Below the pieces are notes generated by a model, which was not told the origin of the DNA, ran no database searches, and saw nothing but the letters and a program-made list of their open reading frames with translations. This document shows positions 16,312 through 24,409 of a stretch of 33,634 bases of DNA, piece after piece (positions within the stretch are counted from its first letter, which is position 1; every line of letters starts with the position of its first letter). Position numbers and translations under genes: made by a program. This stretch comes from Rhodothermales bacterium (GTDB lineage: Bacteria > Bacteroidota > Rhodothermia > Rhodothermales > JABDKH01): contig JABDKO010000131.1 in assembly GCA_013002165.1 (NCBI GenBank), forward strand, positions 1-33,634. Reading direction: 5' to 3'.

Positions 16312-18555
16312 ATGATCAAGGCTTCTGCAATACTACACAAAACCGATCTTGAGATCGATTCTGAATACCAGGAAAAGCTGGAGCAGCTTATCGATATATG
16401 CAAGTCCAGGCTTCCTACCTGTGACGAGGATATGATCCGGAAGGCGTTCGCGCTTAGTTACTGGGCTCATCGTGAAGATAAACGGGCAACCGGGGAGAAA
16501 TACATCTCTCATCCCCTTGCCGTGGCCAAAATCGTGGCTGAGGACATCGGGCTCGATGACGTAAGTGTTGCCGCCGCGTTGATGCACGATGTTGTTGAAG
16601 ACACGGAACTGTCGCTGGAATTGGTTCGCGAGGAGTTCAGTCCGACGATGGAGTCCATTATCGATGGACTCACGAAAATGGAGGATGTCTTTTCGAGTCG
16701 AGAACTCGGACAGGCCGAAAACGTGCGAAAATTGATGCTATCGATGGCGAGTGACATCCGCGTCATTCTCGTCAAGTTCGCTGATCGACTGCATAATATG
16801 CGAACGCTCGGCTCATTGCCGAAAAAGAAGCGATTGAAAATCGCCCATGAGACGTTGGAGCTGTTTGCCCCGCTTGCTCACCGGTTTGGCCTGTTTGCCA
16901 TCAAGAGTGAACTTGAAGATTTGTCCCTGAAAATCCTCGAACCAAAGCGATACGAGGAAATTGCTACCGGCCTTCGGCAGTCCCAGGAAGAGAGACTCGC
17001 TTATATCAAATCGTTCATCGACCCGTTGCGCGATCGACTTACACGCGAGGGGTTTGAGATTGACATCTATGGTCGCTCAAAGAACATCTATTCGATCTAT
17101 CGAAAAATGAAGCGGCAAGACAAGCCGCTCGAGGAGGTGTACGACGTCTTTGCAATTCGGATTGTCTTGCAGAGTGAGGGCTCAAAAGGCAAAGAGGACT
17201 GCTGGCGGGTCTATTCCATTATTACAGATCTGTATAAACCGCTACCGGAGCGCTTCAGGGATTTCATATCTGTACCCAAGGGAAACGGCTATCAAAGTCT
17301 CCATACCACCGTGTTGGGCCCGCTCGGTAGAAGAGTAGAAGTCCAGATACGTACACAGGAGATGCACGAGATCGCCGAGCGTGGTGTTGCAGCGCATTGG
17401 AAGTACAAGGAGGGAGTCACGAATTCAGACGACCGAATGGAGCAGCTGCTAACATGGGTACGCGAACTACTTGATAATCCAAGTTCCGATCAGGCGACGG
17501 AGTTTGTACAGGAGTTTCGACTGAATCTGTACCACGACGAGATTTACGTATTTACGCCGCGGGGTGAGTTGTTCACATTGCCCGTCGATTGTACCCCTGT
17601 GGATTTTGCTTTTCAGGTTCACACGGAAGTCGGATTTCATTGCATCGGCGCAAAGGTGAATGGAAAAATGGTACCGCTTTCGTACCGATTGAAGAGTGGT
17701 GACCAGGTAGAAATCATCACATCCAAGAAGCAAACACCTAATCCGGACTGGATCAACTTTGTCGTGACTCACAAAGCTCGCAGTCGTATCCGTCACTGGA
17801 TAAATGAAAAACGCCGGAAAGCAATTGAGCATGGTCGCATCACGTTTCAGAAGAAACTCGGCCGAGCCAAGCTCGACATCAGTGAGTCAGATTTACAGTC
17901 TTATGCGTCCAGACTGAAATTCCCGAACGTCCAACAGATGTATTATGAGATCGGTGTCGGTCTGTATGACCCGGATGATTTCGTTACATCGATTCGGAAG
18001 GGAGCCGTACAGTCACACGAAGAGCCAGGTCAACGCGACCCGGTCCGCCTGCTGGAAAACTTTCTTGATACGGCGCATCGGACAAGTCAGCCTGCCCTGA
18101 TGATCGACGGTGAATTGCACACTGATATCAAGACCCAGTATGCAGCATGCTGCAATCCGATTCCGGGAGATGATGTTTTTGGATTTGTGAGCAGGACAGG
18201 CGGTATCAAGATTCATCGAGTGAACTGCAAGAATGCTCCGAGTCTCCTGATAAACCAGCCGGATCGGATTGTCCCGGTAGAGTGGAGCAGGCAAAAAGAC
18301 GTTCAGTTCATTACGGCCCTTCGGATGGTCGGCGAGGACCGTGTCGGCATGGTGAGTGACATAACGACGGTAATCTCAAAGAACCTCAAGACCAATATCC
18401 GATCGATAACGGTCGATTCCGAGGACGGGGTCTTTGAAGGTACGGTTGTGCTATATGTCAGTGATACCCAGCATTTGAAGCGTGTTATTTCGCGCCTTCA
18501 GCGGATCGACGGTATTCACGGGGTCTATCGGTTTGAGGAAACAATGGAGGAATAG
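16312..18555 (+). CDS. Bifunctional (p)ppGpp synthetase/hydrolase, Rel/SpoT family
   Basis: The 747-residue protein has the full long-RSH layout. The HD hydrolase domain (about residues 45-200) includes His53 and ALMHDVVEDT with His92-Asp93. The synthetase domain (about 255-375) includes YDVFAIRI, FRDFISVPKGNGYQSLHTTV and EVQIRTQEMHEIAERGVAAHWKYK. A TGS domain follows (about 408-470, IYVFTPRGELFTLPVDCTPVDFAFQVHTEVG), then a Cys-containing helical/zinc-finger-like region (QYAACCNPIPGDDVFGF) and a C-terminal ACT domain (about 666-745). Both catalytic halves look intact, so it should make and degrade the alarmone ppGpp. It has its own upstream terminator and promoter-like element and lies next to the ribosomal genes it would regulate. 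Confidence 0.95.
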   Translation: MIKASAILHKTDLEIDSEYQEKLEQLIDICKSRLPTCDEDMIRKAFALSYWAHREDKRATGEKYISHPLAVAKIVAEDIGLDDVSVAAALMHDVVEDTELSLELVREEFSPTMESIIDGLTKMEDVFSSRELGQAENVRKLMLSMASDIRVILVKFADRLHNMRTLGSLPKKKRLKIAHETLELFAPLAHRFGLFAIKSELEDLSLKILEPKRYEEIATGLRQSQEERLAYIKSFIDPLRDRLTREGFEIDIYGRSKNIYSIYRKMKRQDKPLEEVYDVFAIRIVLQSEGSKGKEDCWRVYSIITDLYKPLPERFRDFISVPKGNGYQSLHTTVLGPLGRRVEVQIRTQEMHEIAERGVAAHWKYKEGVTNSDDRMEQLLTWVRELLDNPSSDQATEFVQEFRLNLYHDEIYVFTPRGELFTLPVDCTPVDFAFQVHTEVGFHCIGAKVNGKMVPLSYRLKSGDQVEIITSKKQTPNPDWINFVVTHKARSRIRHWINEKRRKAIEHGRITFQKKLGRAKLDISESDLQSYASRLKFPNVQQMYYEIGVGLYDPDDFVTSIRKGAVQSHEEPGQRDPVRLLENFLDTAHRTSQPALMIDGELHTDIKTQYAACCNPIPGDDVFGFVSRTGGIKIHRVNCKNAPSLLINQPDRIVPVEWSRQKDVQFITALRMVGEDRVGMVSDITTVISKNLKTNIRSITVDSEDGVFEGTVVLYVSDTQHLKRVISRLQRIDGIHGVYRFEETMEE

Positions 18556-18681
18556 CGTGCGATTTTTGCAGAAAGGTTAGAATTAATTAACTTAAACTCC
18601 ATCTGTGCAGCCCCAAGTCGCGTATTGCCGTTCGCGAAGGCACTAGCAGATATGTTCTGTACCCACCAAAACTGTGTTTTC

Positions 18682-19056
18682 ATGCCGGACAGATACAAAA
18701 CTCTGACAAAAAAGGATGTGGCTCGCAAAGTGGCTGAGCTAATGAGCGAACCGATTTACAAGAGTGAGCCCTGGGTTGGCGCTGTGGTTGAAGCGCTGGG
18801 CGAACTTCTTTTGGAGGCGGATCCTGAAGTCCGCATAGAATTACGGGATTTCGGTGTATTTGAAGTCAAAAAGACCAAAGCCAAGCCTAAAGCTCGTAAT
18901 CCGAAGACAAATGAGACCGTCTTCATTCCGAGCCGCCGCAAGACTCATTTCAAGCCGAGTAAGCGGCTGAAGGAGGTATTGCAAACGCCTCTGACGCAAC
19001 TTAACTACGAGATCCCGGAAGGGAGTGCAGACTTTGAGGGCGGCGACTCGAAGTAG
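18682..19056 (+). CDS. HU/IHF-family DNA-binding protein
   Basis: From ATG 18682 the protein is 124 residues. It shows the HU fold: LTKKDVARKVAELM (helix 1), AVVEALGELLLEADPEVRIELRDFGVFEVKKTKAK (helix 2 and strands), and the arm PKARNPKTNETVFIPSRRKTHFKPSKRLKEVL. A tail of about 25 residues with an acidic end (EGSADFEGGDSK) follows. Earlier in-frame starts at 18652 (ATG) and 18625 (TTG) would add non-conserved residues (ADMFCTHQNCVF), so I prefer 18682, although no Shine-Dalgarno motif is seen for any of them. It should bend or compact DNA as a dimer. It follows rel, separated by 126 nt. Confidence 0.88.
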   Translation: MPDRYKTLTKKDVARKVAELMSEPIYKSEPWVGAVVEALGELLLEADPEVRIELRDFGVFEVKKTKAKPKARNPKTNETVFIPSRRKTHFKPSKRLKEVLQTPLTQLNYEIPEGSADFEGGDSK

Positions 19057-19073
19057 GTCAAGTGCAGAACCGA

Positions 19074-19106
19074 TTTGCCTGCATTCCGTTATTTAATCTA
19101 CCTTTA
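19074..19106 (+). promoter_or_regulatory. Candidate Bacteroidota-type promoter before ruvX-def
   Basis: TTTG at 19074-19077 and TACCTTTA at 19099-19106, separated by 21 nt, resemble the -33 TTTG / -7 TAnnTTTG promoter of Bacteroidota with one mismatch. It lies in the 107-nt spacer between the HU gene and ruvX. The evidence is a consensus match only. Confidence 0.3.
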
Positions 19107-19163
19107 CATGGCCGAGATTCGTTCGGTTCTGGCTTTACAACCACGCAAGCTTAGTTTTTTCCT

Positions 19164-19583
19164 TTGGCAAGAATCGTTGGTATCGACTATGGCTCCAAGA
19201 GCGTTGGTCTGGCGATTGCCGATCCCTTGATGCTGTTCGCGAGTCCACTCGGATCGCACAGCCCGCAGGGTAGTATCGAGATGCTTGCCGACCTCCAGGC
19301 AACAGAGGGGCTTTCGACTCTGGTGGTCGGTTGGCCGCCGCCGTTGGACGAAGAGGAGCGTATTCACAAGCAAATCCGGAGCTGGGTTGATCGTGTTGTC
19401 TCCAGGTTGGGTGACCTCAATGTCGTGTTTGTGGATGAATCGTTTTCATCTGTCGAAGCGTCGGAGATGTTGGTTGGGGCAGGGGTCCGAAAAAGCCAGA
19501 GGCGAAACAAAGGCCGTGTAGATCAGGCGGCTGCCTCAATTATTTTGCAACGTTACCTTGACGGTCTGGACAAAGCCGAATGA
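19164..19583 (+). CDS. ruvX: Putative pre-16S rRNA nuclease / Holliday junction resolvase, YqgF family
   Basis: The 139-residue protein has the RNase H-like fold of YqgF: ARIVGIDYGSKSVGLAIAD with the first catalytic Asp, VVGWPPPLDEEE (variant of VVGLPLxxDG), FVDESFSSVEASEML with Glu, and RVDQAAASIILQRYL with the last Asp. Family members mature the 5' end of 16S rRNA. The start must be TTG 19164, since a stop codon lies four codons upstream and no ATG intervenes. The last 4 nt overlap def (ATGA), showing translational coupling. Confidence 0.93.
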   Translation: MARIVGIDYGSKSVGLAIADPLMLFASPLGSHSPQGSIEMLADLQATEGLSTLVVGWPPPLDEEERIHKQIRSWVDRVVSRLGDLNVVFVDESFSSVEASEMLVGAGVRKSQRRNKGRVDQAAASIILQRYLDGLDKAE

Positions 19584-20143
19584 TTCTTCCCATTGTTACA
19601 TACGGCTCTGAAGTGCTTCGACAACGAGCGAAGGAGATTGAAGGAGATTCTCCACAGCTCCAGAAGCTCATCGACAACATGATTCAGACGATGCACGGTG
19701 CTTCCGGGATTGGCCTCGCTGCTCCTCAGGTAGGCGTAAGCAGTCGGGTTTTTGTCGTTGATCTGTCGATTTGGTATGAGGACGAAACTGAAATGGACCC
19801 AGACCTCCCGGACCAGCCGATGGTTTTCATCAATCCGGTGCTAGTCGATCCGGCTGAGACGGAGTCAGTTTATGAGGAGGGGTGTCTTTCAATCCCTGAG
19901 ATCCGCGAGGATGTGAGTCGACCGGATACCATTGAGGTCGACTACACAGATCGCTACTGGGTCCGCCATAAACTTCATGCAACCGAGATGCTGGCGAGGG
20001 TCATTCTACACGAGCATGATCACCTCGAGGGTATCTTGTTCATTGATCACATAACGCCATTCCGTCGCCGCTTGCTGAGGAGGCGCCTCAAAGAGATCAC
20101 GGTGGGCAACGTGGAAGCAGATTATCCACTTCTGGAGAAGTAA
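19580..20143 (+). CDS. def: Peptide deformylase
   Basis: The 187-residue metalloenzyme removes the formyl group from N-terminal formyl-Met. All three motifs are present: GIGLAAPQVG (Gln50), EEGCLSIPEIR (metal ligand Cys102), and ILHEHDHLEGILF (His144, catalytic Glu145, His148). An acidic insert (EDETEMDPDLPDQP, residues 67-80) between strands is family-typical in Bacteroidota. It overlaps ruvX by ATGA. With map in the same window, both N-terminal Met processing enzymes are encoded here. Confidence 0.96.
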   Translation: MILPIVTYGSEVLRQRAKEIEGDSPQLQKLIDNMIQTMHGASGIGLAAPQVGVSSRVFVVDLSIWYEDETEMDPDLPDQPMVFINPVLVDPAETESVYEEGCLSIPEIREDVSRPDTIEVDYTDRYWVRHKLHATEMLARVILHEHDHLEGILFIDHITPFRRRLLRRRLKEITVGNVEADYPLLEK

Positions 20144-20433
20144 GTGAGCGTTGTCGCGCCGGGAGGGTTCTTTCGGAATTGTCACCGAAATCCTAGACAG
20201 TTTCCTAGAAGAATGTCTAGCACTTTATCATTGGCGCAGTTCGCAGTTTCTTTAGTAAGTTAAAACCGGGGAGGAGGAGTGGTGGCCCCCACGTGTTTTT
20301 GTCCGGATTAACCGGATATACAGCCAGGTCTCATTACAAACGAGACCTGTGCCAGCGGTTGTCTCCTCAGCCGTACAACCACTATTTTGGTCGACCTTCT
20401 TTTCAGATTTAACTCTCCACTGTGACGGACCCG
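20144..20433 (+). promoter_or_regulatory. Leader region of the large propeller gene with three stem-loops
   Basis: This 290-nt non-coding stretch holds a TTTCGG/CCGAAA hairpin (20171-20190), a CTAGACA/TGTCTAG hairpin (20193-20220), and an 8-bp hairpin CAGGTCTC/GAGACCTG (20325-20332 and 20342-20349). The first two may act as the def terminator, but no T-run follows them. The last lies about 85 nt before the propeller gene and may be in its 5' UTR. A purine-rich GGGGAGGAGGAGTGGTGG tract lies at about 20269-20285. No ORF or known riboswitch is recognised. Confidence 0.35.
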
Positions 20434-23400
20434 ATGAAGTTCTATAACCCGTACGTGCTCGCTGTAGCCGTAGCCGCTCTCCTGATTCCTCTTTCCGGTA
20501 ACGCACAACCGGCTGAGTTCGATACCACACTTTACAATTCGCTCGAATTCCGGAACATCGGTCCGTTTCGAGGTGGTCGCTCGGCTGCAGTTACCGGCGT
20601 GACCGGTAATCCGTTCACGTACTACTTCGGCAGCACCGGCGGTGGAGTGTGGAAGACCAAAGACGGAGGTCAGACGTGGTTCAACGTCTCCGATGGATTT
20701 TTCGGTGGATCCATTGGTGCCGTCGCTGTATCCGAATGGGATCCTAATGTTGTGTATGCCGGCGGTGGGGAAAAAACAGTGCGCGGAAATGTCTCGTTCG
20801 GCTACGGGATGTGGAAATCGACCGATGCCGGAAGAAACTGGAAAAATATCGGTCTTAACGATTCCCGACATATTTCGAGAATCCGTATTCATCCGAGAGA
20901 CCCCGATCGAATTTACGTAGCGGCTATGGGACACCTGTTCGGTCCTAACGAGGAACGCGGTATTTACCGGAGTTCAGACGGTGGTCTTTCCTGGGAACGA
21001 GTTCATTCTATTTCAAACGAGGTGGGAGCGGTCGACTTGACATTTGATCCTACCAACCCGAGAATCCTGTATGCCTCGATGTGGAGGGTTAAGCGTACTC
21101 CGTACAGTCTTGAAAGCGGCGGCGAAGGCTCATCACTATGGAAGTCCGTCGACGGAGGTGACACCTGGGAGGAACTCTCCGACAACAAGGGAATGCCGTC
21201 CGGGACACTGGGAATTATCGGTGTCACGGTATCTCCCGCCAACCCTGATCGTGTCTGGGCTATCGTCGAGGCCGAGGAGGGTGGACTATTCCGATCCGAC
21301 AACGGAGGAAAGACGTGGTCGCTTATCAATGACGATCGTTCATTACGACAGCGCGCATGGTACTATTCCCGCATATATGCCGACCCGCAAAACGAAGATC
21401 GTATCTATGCTCTCAATGTCCGGTTCTGGAAATCGAACGACGGCGGCAAGTCTTTTGAAAGCATCTCTACTCCACACGGAGATCATCACGATCTCTGGAT
21501 CGACCCGGATAATCCCGACCGCATGGTTGTGGGCGATGACGGCGGAGCCCAGGTTACCCTCGACGGCGGTGAGGGATGGACAACCTACCATAATCAACCC
21601 ACCGCCCAGTTCTATCGCGTAACGACCGACAACAGTTTTCCATACCGGATACTGGCTGCCCAGCAGGACAACAGCACCGTGCGCATTGCGCATCGATCGT
21701 TCGGTTCAACGATTGGTGAGCGCGATTGGGAGTCAACAGCCGGTGGTGAATCTGGTCACATAGCTCCCCATCCCGAGAACCCGGAAATCGTGTATGGAGG
21801 CTCCTACGGGGGATACCTCACGCGGTTGAATCATGATACGCGCGAGCAGAGAAGCATCAACGTCTGGCCAGATAATCCGATGGGCTACGGTGCCGGTGCA
21901 CTGAAATACAGATTCCAATGGAATTTCCCCATTTTCTTTTCGCCACACGATTCTGAAGTGCTGTTTACCGCAGGCAACGTCCTGTTCAAGACAGAGAACG
22001 AAGGACAGTCATGGACGCAGATCAGTCCGGATCTCACGCGCGCCGACTCATCAACGCTTGGTTCGTCAGGGGGTCCGATCACTAAAGACAACACAAGTGT
22101 CGAGTACTACGCAACAATCTTCGCGGCAGCCGAAAGCCATCATGAACAGGGCGTCATTTGGACCGGCTCTGACGACGGAATGATCCACATAACCCGCAAC
22201 GGCGGAGAAACATGGGAAGATGTTACACCATCCACCCGGATCATGCCGGAGTGGATGCAAATAAACAGCATTGACGTGCATCCCGACAAGCCGGGCGGTC
22301 TGTACGTGGCAGGCACACGCTACAAGCTTGACGACTATGCCCCGTATTTGTACAAAACCGAAGACTACGGCAAGTCCTGGACCAAGATCACAAAAGGAAT
22401 TGAGGGTGATCACTTCACGCGGGTTATCCGCGCTGACCCGGATCGGGAAGGTTTACTGTACGCAGGGACCGAGACGGGACTATACGTTTCCTTTGATGAT
22501 GGGCAGAACTGGGAATCTTTCCAACGCAATCTGCCCGTGGTTCCGATTACTGACATCGCAATCAAAAACAAGGATCTGATCGTTGCCACTCAGGGGCGGT
22601 CACTCTGGGTCATGGATGATCTCAGTCCTTTGCATCAGCTCGGCCAGGAAGTGGCGACCAGCTCGGTATGGCTTTATGAGCCTCGAGACACCTATCGAAT
22701 TTCAGGCAGAAGTCAGTCACCGTCCTTGCTTGCCGGTCAGAATCCACCTAACGGCGTTTACATCGATTACTATTTCTCGTCACAACCCGATTCGGCCGAC
22801 ACGTTTCTAAAGATTCTTGATTCGAGCGGCGAAGTTATTACCACCTTTTCTCCGGGTGCCGACGAGACCTCTGAACAAATGCCCTCGGCGGTCGGGACCA
22901 ACCGGTTCGTCTGGGACATGCAGTATCCAGCTGCAGAAAAATTTGATGGAATGATTTTGTGGGGCTCGGGTGGTTTGCGTGGACCGAAAGCCGTCCCCGG
23001 CAATTACTCAGCAAGACTGGTCGCAGTAGGTGACTCCCTCGAAACGGAATTTGATATCCTTGTCAATCCGATGTCGGAGGCGACAGTCGAAGACATGATT
23101 GCACAGTTCGATTTCCGGATGCAGATACGCGCCAAATTAACCGAAACGCACGCAAGCATCGCCGAATTGCGCAGCGTGCGGGACGAGATCAAAAGCACGA
23201 TCGATCGAGCCGAAAGCTCCGAGATGCACGATGAGATAAAAACTGCCGGAGATGATATTGTCGAGCGTCTGTCCGATGCAGAGAAACTCCTGTATCAAAC
23301 GAAAAACCGGAGCCGACAGGATCCGCTGAACTATCCGATCAAATTGAATGACAAGCTATCCGGACTTTCGGGCACTGCGGCGTCAGGCGACTTCCGGCCA

Positions 23401-23565
23401 ACGGATCAGATGGTAGAGGTGCGAGATGCGCTTGTAGCAGAAATCGATGCGGCCCTGGAAACCATCGAAGAGCTTCTCACACAGGATCTGGAAGAGTTCA
23501 ACAATCTCGTCCGGCGCGCGGATGTGCCGGCGGTCAGGCGGAATAATGACAAAATAGAGTCGTAA
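20434..23565 (+). CDS. Secreted Asp-box (VPS10/sortilin-like) beta-propeller protein
   Basis: From ATG 20434 the protein is 1043 residues; an in-frame GTG four codons earlier is less likely because the signal peptide begins at MKFYNPYVLAVAVAALL and ends near GNAQ. Around ten Asp-box repeats (S/T-x-D-x-G-x-T-W type) are visible: VWKTKDGGQTW (residues 76-86), MWKSTDAGRNW, IYRSSDGGLSW, LWKSVDGGDTW, LFRSDNGGKTW, FWKSNDGGKSF, LFKTENEGQSW, IHITRNGGETW, LYKTEDYGKSW and LYVSFDDGQNW. These build one or two large beta-propellers. A beta-sandwich-like segment (VPGNYSARLVAVGDS) and a roughly 150-residue helical C-terminus follow. Such proteins are often annotated as glycosyl hydrolase/BNR-repeat, but no catalytic residues can be assigned. 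A periplasmic, surface or secreted protein of unknown ligand. Confidence 0.9.
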   Translation: MKFYNPYVLAVAVAALLIPLSGNAQPAEFDTTLYNSLEFRNIGPFRGGRSAAVTGVTGNPFTYYFGSTGGGVWKTKDGGQTWFNVSDGFFGGSIGAVAVSEWDPNVVYAGGGEKTVRGNVSFGYGMWKSTDAGRNWKNIGLNDSRHISRIRIHPRDPDRIYVAAMGHLFGPNEERGIYRSSDGGLSWERVHSISNEVGAVDLTFDPTNPRILYASMWRVKRTPYSLESGGEGSSLWKSVDGGDTWEELSDNKGMPSGTLGIIGVTVSPANPDRVWAIVEAEEGGLFRSDNGGKTWSLINDDRSLRQRAWYYSRIYADPQNEDRIYALNVRFWKSNDGGKSFESISTPHGDHHDLWIDPDNPDRMVVGDDGGAQVTLDGGEGWTTYHNQPTAQFYRVTTDNSFPYRILAAQQDNSTVRIAHRSFGSTIGERDWESTAGGESGHIAPHPENPEIVYGGSYGGYLTRLNHDTREQRSINVWPDNPMGYGAGALKYRFQWNFPIFFSPHDSEVLFTAGNVLFKTENEGQSWTQISPDLTRADSSTLGSSGGPITKDNTSVEYYATIFAAAESHHEQGVIWTGSDDGMIHITRNGGETWEDVTPSTRIMPEWMQINSIDVHPDKPGGLYVAGTRYKLDDYAPYLYKTEDYGKSWTKITKGIEGDHFTRVIRADPDREGLLYAGTETGLYVSFDDGQNWESFQRNLPVVPITDIAIKNKDLIVATQGRSLWVMDDLSPLHQLGQEVATSSVWLYEPRDTYRISGRSQSPSLLAGQNPPNGVYIDYYFSSQPDSADTFLKILDSSGEVITTFSPGADETSEQMPSAVGTNRFVWDMQYPAAEKFDGMILWGSGGLRGPKAVPGNYSARLVAVGDSLETEFDILVNPMSEATVEDMIAQFDFRMQIRAKLTETHASIAELRSVRDEIKSTIDRAESSEMHDEIKTAGDDIVERLSDAEKLLYQTKNRSRQDPLNYPIKLNDKLSGLSGTAASGDFRPTDQMVEVRDALVAEIDAALETIEELLTQDLEEFNNLVRRADVPAVRRNNDKIES

Positions 23566-23586
23566 CGGATCATTATTGTTCGACGT

Positions 23587-23613
23587 GTGTGTAAGTACAC
23601 ACTTTATACACAC
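23587..23613 (+). promoter_or_regulatory. Operator-like palindrome plus third half-site upstream of the MerC-RHH-receptor cassette
   Basis: GTGTGTA (23587-23593) and TACACAC (23596-23602) form a perfect 7-2-7 palindrome. A second TACACAC at 23607-23613 repeats the right half-site exactly 11 nt later, one DNA turn. The array lies 8 nt before the TTG start of the MerC gene and 53 nt before an alternative GTG start. Short half-sites repeated in register are typical operators of ribbon-helix-helix repressors, and the second gene of this cassette encodes one. Binding by that protein is inferred. Confidence 0.5.
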
Positions 23614-23621
23614 CAGAGCCA

Positions 23622-24056
23622 TTGTCCCCGCCCGAACTGTCACAATCTGAACTCCACACCCAGTCTGTGATCGACACTGTTGATCGGGATTTTTGGGATC
23701 GTGTTGGCATGAGTCTCTCAGGCATATGCGTGGTGCATTGCCTCGCCCTGCCCGTCGCAGTGTCCCTGCTACCAATGTGGACCACGATGCTCGATGTACA
23801 CAACTGGCTACATCCGTTGTTTGCAATTCTTTTGATTCCGACAACGATTATTGCCGGCCTCGCCGGTTACAGACGACATTCGAGTAAATTCATCGCCGGT
23901 CTCCTCGCGACAGGGCTGTTGATTATTCTTGTAACCGGTGTCTTGATGCATGAAGAATTAGGGACAACACGCGAGATTGTCTTCACCTCAATAGGAAGCG
24001 TTGTTCTTATTGTCGGCCACCTGATGAACTGGCGTGCTCGCCATAATAGTTGCTGA
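23622..24056 (+). CDS. MerC-domain membrane protein
   Basis: The 144-residue protein has four hydrophobic segments and the MerC signature near its N-terminus: FWDRVGMSLSGICVVHCLALP, with Cys36 and Cys40 in a CxxxC arrangement and Pro44. MerC proteins were described as inner-membrane mercuric ion transporters. Chromosomal MerC-domain proteins in Bacteroidota and Proteobacteria often have no mer operon, and their metal is unclear. There is no merR, merA or merT here. The start is uncertain: TTG 23622 lies very close to an operator-like palindrome, and GTG 23667 would give 129 residues beginning just before the domain. It is followed 15 nt later by the RHH/zinc-knuckle gene. Confidence 0.82.
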   Translation: MSPPELSQSELHTQSVIDTVDRDFWDRVGMSLSGICVVHCLALPVAVSLLPMWTTMLDVHNWLHPLFAILLIPTTIIAGLAGYRRHSSKFIAGLLATGLLIILVTGVLMHEELGTTREIVFTSIGSVVLIVGHLMNWRARHNSC

Positions 24057-24071
24057 GAACGGAGATAAGAG

Positions 24072-24407
24072 ATGCATAGATTGAACTTTACGTTGGACTC
24101 TGAAACAGTCGGTTTACTTGAACGTCTTGCCGACAAATTCTATGGCAGCAACAAGTCTGCAACCGTTCGTGCTGCGCTTGAGAGCCTGGCAACTCATGTC
24201 GGGCATGAAGGTTGGGTAGTTTCCGGCTATACCCCCGTACTCGTGGATGCCGATATGGATTGTCATTCCTGCGGACAGACAAAGCACGAGGGTGAGACTC
24301 TGTACCGTCCCGTGTTTGAACGCGGTGCGAGCCCGGTCGCACTGGCACACATCCCGGCGGAGCCATGGCTGGATTGCTCCGAATGTGTTGAATTGCAATA
24401 CTCTTAG
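24072..24407 (+). CDS. Ribbon-helix-helix protein with two-CxxC zinc-knuckle tail
   Basis: The 111-residue protein has two parts. Residues 1-45 look like a CopG/Arc-type ribbon-helix-helix DNA-binding domain (HRLNFTLDSETVGLLERLA, then SNKSATVRAALESLA). Residues 60-111 hold two CxxC pairs, C64-HS-C67 and C102-SE-C105, spaced as a zinc ribbon. The layout suggests a dimeric regulator whose tail binds zinc, either structurally or as a sensor. NikR also couples an RHH domain to metal sensing, but it uses an ACT-like domain, not a zinc ribbon. It sits between a MerC-domain gene and a TonB-receptor-like gene, 2 nt before the latter, so autoregulation of a metal cassette is a reasonable inference. 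I do not know a named family with this architecture. Confidence 0.8.
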   Translation: MHRLNFTLDSETVGLLERLADKFYGSNKSATVRAALESLATHVGHEGWVVSGYTPVLVDADMDCHSCGQTKHEGETLYRPVFERGASPVALAHIPAEPWLDCSECVELQYS

Positions 24408-24409
24408 TA

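Noticed and set aside
18556-18681. Terminator after the rel gene
   Set aside because: The short T-run in CGATTTTTGC is not preceded by a hairpin, so no terminator can be claimed.
23622-24056. Mercury-resistance operon
   Set aside because: Only a MerC-domain gene is present; no merR, merA, merT or merP is visible, so resistance to mercury is not supported.
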